A stretch of 19,158 nt of DNA from Baffinella frigidus. Taxonomy: Eukaryota; Cryptophyceae; Cryptomonadales; Baffinellaceae. The notes under the pieces were generated by a model that saw only the letters and a program-made list of their open reading frames with translations, made no database searches and had not been told where the DNA came from. Shown in pieces: positions 17,601-19,158 of this stretch (its first letter is position 1; every line of letters begins with the position of its first letter). The stretch covers positions 177,974 through 197,131 of the forward strand of contig MU646816.1 in the NCBI GenBank assembly GCA_026770585.1. Reading direction: 5' to 3'. Position numbers and translations under genes: made by a program.

Positions 17601-19096
17601 TCTCTCACTACCTGAAAACAGGGCCCTTCCTCTCTCACTGCCTGAAAACAGGGCCCTTGTTCTCTCACTACCTGAAAACAGGGCCCTTTCTCTCTCACCC
17701 GCACCCGGACACAAACAGGTCCACGTCCTTTTAAATTCGGTATGCGTCCTTTTAAATTCATTGGGTCTTTTTCGACAATTTCGCGAAATTCGTTTGAAGG
17801 GCCGTTTGTTTTCACACAAAGATGCGAAAACACGTGGCCCTTCAGGTGACCAAATGCGGTCTCCGTGAAACGTAGACCTTTTCACCTCCGGGTGCGGCCC
17901 CGGAAAACAGGCTCCTTTATCGCACGCCCTTCCACACCCGCACGCCCTGCACACGCCTCCTTGAATCGTGTCCACTACAGGGGCACCTCGCTCATAAGAA
18001 ACGAACCCCCCCCTAGGACCCTACAGTAGTGCTATGCCTAGGGCCATATGGTGGTCCTAGGGGGGTGGGCGTTTCTTATGAGCGAGGTACCCCTGTACAG
18101 GCTTTACTTGCGAACACAAGACCACGCACCGTCCTTGGGGTGGTCATATGCTCCTGGGAGCTGTAGTGGACACGATTGCTCCTCCTCAAGGAGGCGGACT
18201 AGAACTATCGCACGACCCTAGGGCGGTGCGTGTTATTAGTTTCGAGTAAGCAGGGTGCCAAGCAGCTGCTTTCCCCGTGCACCACCACTCCAGGCTAGAA
18301 ATGGGACTATTTTAAATGTGGGGTTGTTCAATTTAGTACCAGTCACGGGCAGGCGTGGTCACGTTTCTGGGGGAATTCCCCCAGGAACGTGACTAAACGA
18401 GACATTTGTGTAAAAATTACTACACAGCAGTCCACTTGTAAAGGACTTGTAAAGTTAAAACTTTTGAAATAGTCACATTTCTAGCCTCGAGTGGGACGCG
18501 CTCTGCGTCGCGTCCCTTGGGGAGTACCGGGGTACCTCGCTATCCCATAAGTGGCCATGCCCACAAATTTGAGGGCCTAGAGGTCCTAGGCAGGTCCTAG
18601 GGCCCTACCGTAGGGCGTATGAGCCTACTGGGCACTTAAGGGATAAGAAACTCCTACCCCCCTAGGACCACCGTCGGGCCCTAGGCATAGTCCTACTGTA
18701 GAGTCCTAGGGGGGGTTGGTTTTTAATGAGCGAGGTACCCCTGTAGTCACGCCCGGAAGCACACCATGGCACGCAGTTTACCCTAAACTCCTAAATCCCT
18801 AAACGCCTACCCCCTAAATCCTAAACCCTCAACCCCAAACCCTAAACCATTGACAATAAACCATAAACCATAAACCATAAACCATACACCATAAACCATA
18901 AACCATAAACCATAAACCATAAACCATAAACCATAAACCATATCCCTTAAGTGCCCAGGCCGCCAAATTTGCAGGACAAGAGGTCCTAGGCAGGTCCTAG
19001 AGCCCTACGGTAGGGCGTATGAGCCTACTGGCCACTTATGAACCTACTGGCCACTTAAGGGATACCCTCAACCAGGTAACGATCCTGATCCACGCG
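6080..19096 (+). CDS. CPBP-family intramembrane metalloprotease, multi-exon gene (span)
   Basis: Proposed exons: 6080-6322, 7483-7548, 8261-8341, 9808-9888, 10384-10523, 11297-11384, 13218-13327, 14993-15068, 15254-15417, 16311-16405, 17458-17525 and a partial one at 19076-19096. Introns are GT..AG and the reading frame joins without conflict from 8261 to 17525. The product is about 400 residues with eight or nine membrane segments. CPBP (Abi/CAAX protease) enzymes cut substrates within the membrane using EExxxR, FxxxH and HxxxN/D motifs. EEVLYR and FAVHH are present in order, and the start of the third (LIHA) is at 19088-19096. The leader and the plant/cyanobacterial look (FLLPALAAV, YTQSRNLL) suggest a plastid membrane location; this is inferred. 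The substrate is unknown, and some plant homologues act non-proteolytically. The first two exons are less certain than the rest. The true 3' end lies beyond the window. Confidence 0.88.
6323..6868. other. GC-rich intron or leader sequence
   Basis: About 545 GC-rich bases with open frames on both strands, none with convincing protein composition or phase-compatible splice sites. Probably the 5' part of the protease gene's first long intron. Confidence 0.5.
6870..7005. mobile_element. MITE-like element a, copy 1
   Basis: Ends ATCTCCACACAAGTATTAA mirrored by TTAGTACGTTTGTGGAGAT. The core is AACGAAAATTACTACACGAT with GTGTAGTAAATTTCGTT. Copies at 8405-8541 and 16971-17107 have the same 136-137 base length. 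Confidence 0.88.
7049..7209. repeat. Foldback element c, copy 2
   Basis: Arms of about 60 bases starting TAGGGCAACGGCCTGAAAAT (right arm, reverse strand), strongly conserved. Homologous to 2474-2633. Confidence 0.88.
7272..7413. repeat. Foldback h, family-a core with different arms
   Basis: Outer arms TATCCGGGGAAACC and CTTTCATTTGATGGCAAC mirrored at the right end. The core AAAATTACTACACAATTC with GTGTAGTAATTTACGTT is the family-a core. Confidence 0.85.
7483..7548 (+). CDS. CPBP gene, probable exon 2 (start uncertain)
   Basis: This reads DARPDWLPEFVPPWVWK then RHHPL and ends at a phase-0 donor (CTG|GTACCC), which fits the next exon. The Trp- and Pro-rich sequence just before a membrane segment looks like true protein. 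The 5' end is unsure. A phase-0 acceptor after GGGGAG gives 7483, while CAG at 7454-7456 would start the exon at 7457 and need one base from the previous exon. Neither has a good pyrimidine tract. Confidence 0.55.
7565..7640. repeat. Short TTAGGGT/GCAGGGT array
   Basis: Imperfect telomere-like units including three GCAGGGT in a row. Confidence 0.75.
7640..7975. other. Unassigned intron sequence
   Basis: I see no exon or clear repeat beyond a short telomere-like patch at 7815-7870. Confidence 0.5.
7976..8255. repeat. Degenerate tandem repeat before exon 3
   Basis: Imperfect units around TTTACTGAAGAAATTAGGAG recur through the segment. At 8137-8150 it includes an echo of the exon-3 acceptor (CAG|GTACAACTG). 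Confidence 0.7.
8261..8341 (+). CDS. CPBP gene, exon 3 (membrane segment)
   Basis: 27 codons, phase 0 to 0, between acceptor CTACCTGCAG and donor CCAG|GTCACA. It begins VQLGIMLTLYAFHLLVL and ends KNSWNFPYQ: one transmembrane helix and a polar tail. A truncated copy of its acceptor and first codons is at 8137-8150. Its donor forms the first unit of a 35-bp minisatellite. Confidence 0.8.
8338..8690. repeat. 35-bp minisatellite seeded on exon-3 donor
   Basis: Units CCATCCAGGTCACACTCCCA with a CCACCGTTCACTCAA tail begin at about 8549, 8582, 8617 and 8652. Diverged units start at the exon-3 donor itself (8338-8400). Element a copy 2 is inserted inside the array. Confidence 0.8.
8405..8541. mobile_element. 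MITE-like element a, copy 2
   Basis: Same structure as 6870-7005, with ATCTCCATACACGTATTAAT arms. The base next to the left end is A in all three copies (TTA, CTA, TTA), and GAA follows the right end in all. Confidence 0.88.
8700..9012. other. Unassigned intron sequence
   Basis: No exon with proper splice borders is visible, nor any strong repeat. Confidence 0.45.
9016..9174. repeat. Foldback element g
   Basis: Arms ATAGATTTAATTTCGGGA and complement. The sequence TTTGTACCAAGAA occurs twice inside (9053 and 9127). Confidence 0.85.
9293..9316. repeat. Hairpin, 10-bp perfect stem
   Basis: CCAGGACCGG, loop AATC, CCGGTCCTGG. Confidence 0.85.
9551..9768 (+). pseudogene. Two truncated copies of exon 4 (acceptor side)
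   Basis: 9551-9599 repeats GTGTCCGCAG and the codons for LIPNDKGAFQSIG almost exactly. 9728-9768 repeats LIPNDKDAF and then breaks. Between them is a doubled GTGGCGGTGGTTGGTTGATG with an inverted piece. Confidence 0.85.
9808..9888 (+). CDS. CPBP gene, exon 4
   Basis: 27 codons, phase 0 to 0, acceptor TGTCCGCAG and donor CTG|GTAATC. It begins LIPNDKGAFQSIGLDS and ends in a hydrophobic run (VAGLAVIAVGL). Its 5' half is echoed at 9551-9599 and 9728-9768 and its 3' end plus donor at 10105-10133, which helps fix both borders. Confidence 0.82.
10029..10051. repeat. Perfect hairpin
   Basis: GTACGAGGCC, loop GTT, GGCCTCGTAC, at the end of a doubled GGTCTTGGTTGGGTTCAGGG unit. Confidence 0.8.
10105..10133 (+). 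pseudogene. Truncated copy of exon 4 (donor side)
   Basis: Codons for LAVIVVGL followed by GTGCTC match the end of exon 4 (LAVIAVGL|GTAATC). Confidence 0.8.
10134..10383. repeat. CCCTAAA / CCCTGCA / CCCCAAA array ending in exon-5 acceptor
   Basis: CCCTAAA units turn into CCCTACA, CCCTGCA and then CCCCAAA. The last unit (AAACCCAG) is the 3' splice site of exon 5. Confidence 0.9.
10384..10523 (+). CDS. CPBP gene, exon 5 (membrane segment)
   Basis: 46 codons plus two bases. It begins VLRKLAGVSPIPPLL, passes through PWRLPREAKKLLW and ends TTTYLLLAYIASG at donor CGGG|GTACGT (phase 2). The acceptor (CCCAAACCCAG) is the last unit of a telomere-like array. Its 3' half is repeated twice downstream with few changes. 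Confidence 0.88.
10540..11296. repeat. CCATACA/CCATAAA and CACGAAA arrays between exon-5 copies
   Basis: ACCATACACC and ATAAACCATGCGCC units fill the spaces between exon-5 copies. From 11100 the unit becomes AACACGAAACCCGAAAC, ending at the exon-6 acceptor. This yields long open frames of repetitive peptide that are not genes. Confidence 0.88.
10656..10876 (+). pseudogene. Two further copies of the 3' half of exon 5
   Basis: 10656-10717 and 10820-10876 repeat the codons for EAKKLLWQTTTYLLLAYIAS with the donor (GG|GTACGCC). One has a single silent change; the other has Tyr to Cys and a silent change. Neither has its own acceptor. A weaker remnant (TACATCGCGGCGGGGTAC) is at 11094-11112. Confidence 0.9.
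11297..11384 (+). CDS. CPBP gene, exon 6 (membrane segment)
   Basis: One base completes Gly from exon 5, then 29 codons: YGAVFCEQVLLLLSVY followed by NVPLTIPTMRAWK. The acceptor (CCCTGAACCAG) again ends a repeat array. The donor is AAG|GTGCCC, phase 0. The 3' end with its donor is echoed at 11520-11568. Confidence 0.87.
11391..11720. repeat. GA-rich tract and CCCTGAA array
   Basis: A purine run (GGGAGAGAGAGG type) at 11412-11520, then an exon-6 echo, then CCCTGAA and CCCTCAA units at 11570-11715. Confidence 0.88.
11520..11568 (+). pseudogene. Truncated copy of exon 6 (donor side)
   Basis: ACAACGTCCCGCTCACCA then CCGACCATGCGCGTGTGG and AAGGTGCCCC match the end of exon 6 plus donor, with a small indel that shifts the frame. 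Confidence 0.85.
11717..12413. repeat. Large foldback, two 185-bp arms
   Basis: Arms 11717-11901 and 12229-12413 are near-identical inverted copies running from CCTCAACCCAGTGCC to CCTACGGTAGGAGCC. The loop has another inner-arm fragment (11967-12003), a hairpin (12106-12139) and a perfect palindrome (12148-12171). Lone arms of the same family occur at 12563-12608, 14371-14550 and 14608-14706. Confidence 0.9.
12148..12171. repeat. Perfect 24-nt palindrome
   Basis: GAATGTACAGGA followed directly by its own complement, centred on a GGATCC site. Confidence 0.9.
12424..12775. repeat. Direct and inverted repeat cluster
   Basis: GGCCGTCCGCC..GGCGGCCTGCAGCATGACGC occurs twice (12424-12495, 12598-12660). 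An inverted pair with arms of about 33 bases is at 12672-12704 and 12736-12768 (CCCTTGTCCGCGTGCCCTCC). ATGACGCATGCTGC is also doubled. Confidence 0.8.
12901..12935 (+). pseudogene. Truncated copy of exon 7 (acceptor side)
   Basis: TTCGCAG followed by codons for VLLGHLMW, matching exon 7 with silent differences. It then runs into a minisatellite. Confidence 0.88.
12938..13205. repeat. 50-bp minisatellite, about five units
   Basis: Unit CTGGGCAGCGTGGTAAGGCG followed by GGCGGTCGGGCGCC and AGCCCTTCTCTCTTTT, lying between the exon-7 copy and exon 7. Confidence 0.92.
13218..13327 (+). CDS. CPBP gene, exon 7
   Basis: 36 codons plus two bases. It begins VLLGHLMWVVMGLKILG and continues with KPFFPPKGTWLRWRTE, a membrane helix then a Pro/Trp-rich loop. 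Acceptor GTCGCAG, donor GAGAG|GTTGCA (phase 2). A copy of the acceptor and first eight codons is at 12901-12935. Confidence 0.86.
13335..13685. repeat. CCCTAAA array
   Basis: The most regular CCCTAAA run in the window, with CCCTACA and CCCCAAA variants. Confidence 0.93.
13823..13923. mobile_element. MITE-like element d, copy 1
   Basis: Ends TATCCCTTGAGTGGCC and CAGTCACTTGCGGGATA. The centre is AGGTCCTAGGCAGGTCCTAG. Copies at 18541-18645 and 18941-19064. Confidence 0.82.
13935..14290. repeat. 131-bp tandem repeat, about 2.7 units
   Basis: Each unit holds an exon-8 acceptor echo, GCTGAGGCAGGCTTGGTTCG, and in the first two units a 44-bp palindrome (14017-14060, 14148-14191: TTTATCTCAGAAAACGAG and mirror). 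Confidence 0.9.
14371..14706. repeat. Lone arms of the 185-bp foldback family
   Basis: 14371-14550 and 14608-14706 match the left arm of 11717-11901 (GGACGGCCCCACGGCACTAG, AACGCCAGCGAGGTACTTGG, GATTGCCTACGGTAGGAGCC) without a partner nearby. Confidence 0.85.
14993..15068 (+). CDS. CPBP gene, exon 8 (membrane segment)
   Basis: One base completes Ser from exon 7 (TES), then NWVWWVIGSYFVSALLF and NCADLINQ, ending at donor CCAG|GTGCCA in phase 0. The acceptor is GTGCGCAG. The acceptor side is copied many times between 13689 and 14910, always broken soon after the first codons. Confidence 0.86.
15254..15417 (+). CDS. CPBP gene, exon 9 with EExxxR motif
   Basis: 54 codons plus two bases, phase 0 to 2. 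It begins TLHSLQFILPSSIFDEES, has a soluble loop (KLVNPENKD), then a membrane helix (IAMAVGAVGPCISAPIF) and EEVLYRG. EExxxR is the first diagnostic CPBP motif and holds a metal-linked glutamate in active members. The acceptor (CACGGAG after a C/T-rich tract) was chosen because it keeps phase 0 with exon 8. The alternative CCCAG at 15231-15235 breaks phase. The 3' end is echoed at 15539-15585. Confidence 0.9.
15484..15530. repeat. Short palindromic CCTACGGTAGG cluster
   Basis: CCTACGGTAGGCAATCCGTA with a mirrored TTCCTACGGA, just before an echo of exon 9. Confidence 0.65.
15539..15585 (+). pseudogene. Truncated copy of exon 9 (donor side)
   Basis: Codons for CISAPIFEEVLYRGY repeat the EExxxR end of exon 9 with two silent changes and the donor-region GGGTAT. 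No acceptor is present. Confidence 0.9.
15763..15933. repeat. Foldback, 16-bp perfect arms
   Basis: TACGCGAAACCACTAG at 15763-15778 mirrored at 15918-15933. Confidence 0.82.
16007..16165. repeat. Foldback, 30-bp arms
   Basis: CCACGCCACGATGACCTGTG onward (16007-16037) mirrored at 16136-16165 with few mismatches. Confidence 0.85.
16208..16240 (+). pseudogene. Truncated copy of exon 10 (acceptor side)
   Basis: CAG|G and the codons for FLLPALAAV repeat the start of exon 10 with one silent change, then diverge. Confidence 0.9.
16311..16405 (+). CDS. CPBP gene, exon 10 with FxxxH motif
   Basis: One base completes Gly of YRGF, then FLLPALAAVMPLFWAI, PTSSILFAVHHLNIG and one base. FAVHH fits the second CPBP motif (FxxxH). 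Acceptor CACGCCAG; donor CGGCG|GTGCCT (phase 1) joins exactly to exon 11 through Gly. An upstream copy of the acceptor and the FLLPALAAV codons is at 16208-16240. Confidence 0.92.
16461..16537. repeat. Dispersed repeat m, copy 3
   Basis: Same GGCCCTAATT..TTAGGGCCCTAATTAA and CTATGAACACATAGGGATCC as at 1157-1277, without the exon echo. Confidence 0.82.
16632..16765. repeat. Nested small foldback
   Basis: Inner arms TAAGTCAACTCCCA / TGGGAGATTGACTTA (16672-16731), with weaker outer arms around CCACCCTGGA and TTGGGCAAA. Confidence 0.7.
16971..17107. mobile_element. MITE-like element a, copy 3
   Basis: Ends ATCTCCATACAAGTATTAAT and its mirror. Arms pair better here than in the other two copies, which suggests a younger insertion. 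Confidence 0.88.
17139..17252. repeat. GTGCGAGTGCACGTGCAGACAC minisatellite
   Basis: Four copies of GCGAGTGCACGTGCAGACAC with variable spacers. Confidence 0.88.
17256..17400. repeat. Foldback with perfect 28-nt palindrome
   Basis: GGGGCGAGTGCTCACGCG at 17257 recurs at 17384. 17368-17395 is a perfect palindrome (GCACTCGCCCCAGC and complement). Confidence 0.82.
17458..17525 (+). CDS. CPBP gene, exon 11
   Basis: Two bases complete Gly, then ILPLTVLGLAWAIIY and TQSRNLL: a membrane helix followed by the SRNLL sequence usual just before the last CPBP helix. Acceptor CTGGCAG after a C-rich tract; donor CTG|GTACCG, phase 0. The next helix should begin VT/VP-ILIHA, which is found at 19076. Confidence 0.88.
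17550..17700. repeat. 30-bp minisatellite, five units
   Basis: CCTGAAAACAGGGCCCTTCC followed by TCTCTCACTA. It starts shortly after the exon-11 donor. The minus strand gives a long repetitive open frame that is not a gene. Confidence 0.93.
17797..17847. repeat. Small foldback
   Basis: GAAGGGCCGTTTGTTTTC mirrored by GAAAACACGTGGCCCTTC. Confidence 0.75.
17964..18177. repeat. Foldback with element e inside
   Basis: Perfect 17-base arms AATCGTGTCCACTACAG at both ends. Element e (17983-18092) lies within. Confidence 0.85.
17983..18092. mobile_element. MITE-like element e, copy 1
   Basis: Ends ACCTCGCTCATAAGAAACG and mirror, with a CCCCCCTAGGACC inner arm. A second copy at 18531-18738 is split by element d. 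Confidence 0.82.
18357..18394. repeat. Near-perfect palindrome
   Basis: GTCACGTTTCTGGGGGAATT and mirror. It shares CACGTTTC with the palindrome at 1814-1853. Confidence 0.8.
18531..18738. mobile_element. MITE-like element e, copy 2, interrupted
   Basis: The left end GGTACCTCGC is cut by element d, resumes as AAGAAACTCCTACCCCC and closes at GAGCGAGGTACC. Confidence 0.85.
18541..18645. mobile_element. MITE-like element d, copy 2, nested in e
   Basis: TATCCCATAAGTGGCC to GGCACTTAAGGGATA, inserted in the left arm of element e, so it is the younger of the two. Confidence 0.87.
18780..18940. repeat. CCCTAAA then CCATAAA array
   Basis: Ends in a regular run of ACCATAA units that element d copy 3 abuts. 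Confidence 0.9.
18941..19064. mobile_element. MITE-like element d, copy 3
   Basis: TATCCCTTAAGTGCCC to GGCCACTTAAGGGATA, with a local duplication of CCTACTGGCCACTTA near the right end. It stops 11 bases before the last acceptor in the window. Confidence 0.85.
19076..19096 (+). CDS. CPBP gene, start of last-helix exon, truncated copy or partial exon
   Basis: After acceptor CCCTCAACCAG, seven codons read VTILIHA. They join in phase to exon 11 (RNLL-VTILIHA) and carry the His that opens the third CPBP motif (HxxxN/D). Telomere-like repeat follows at once, so the motif is not completed. By analogy with the other echoes this is probably a broken copy, with the full exon to the right of the window. 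Confidence 0.6.
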
Positions 19097-19099
19097 CCT

Positions 19100-19158
19100 A
19101 CCCGCCTAAACCCTAAACCCTCAACCCCAAACCCTAAACCATTAACAATAAACAATAA
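19100..19158. repeat. CCCTAAA array at right edge
   Basis: CCTAAACCCTAAACCC and AACAATAA units, running off the window. Confidence 0.85.

Noticed and set aside
17501-17975. Minus-strand open frames with CFQVVREEGP repeats
   Set aside because: Produced by the 30-bp minisatellite.

Overview
The window is nuclear DNA from a eukaryote, most likely an alga. It has no bacterial gene layout. Coding sequence occurs as short GC-rich exons with GT..AG borders, set in long repeat-filled introns. The commonest intron filler is degenerate CCCTAAA/TTTAGGG-like repeat, the telomere type of many plants, green algae, dinoflagellates and chromerids. Two genes start back to back near 5.9-6.1 kb, and both seem to begin with hydrophobic, organelle-type leaders. 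I cannot name the species.

Plus strand, about 6080 to the right edge: a CPBP-family (CAAX protease / bacteriocin-processing type) intramembrane metalloprotease, read by eye as about 11 exons. Exon phases agree from 8261 to 17525, and the joined exons give a continuous polytopic membrane protein. The EExxxR motif (EEVLYR) is in the exon at 15254-15417 and the FxxxH motif (FAVHH) in the exon at 16311-16405. A last piece at 19076-19096 (VTILIHA) carries the start of the third motif and is cut short there.

Minus strand, 5910 down to the left edge: a second multi-exon gene with an N-terminal leader (5692-5910), a helical region (3356-3456, 2960-3022, 1998-2084) and a membrane segment (157-265). 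It continues off the left edge. I do not recognise the family.

The striking pattern is that almost every exon in both genes has one or more truncated copies nearby. Each copy spans a splice junction: an acceptor plus the first codons, or the last codons plus a donor. They sit among telomere-like arrays, minisatellites and short palindromic elements. I call them exon-edge echoes. The rest of the introns is a dense set of foldback/MITE-like palindromes in several families, some nested and some sharing one core under different outer arms. No tRNA, rRNA, CRISPR or prokaryotic mobile element was seen. All gene models rest on reading frames and splice consensus alone.
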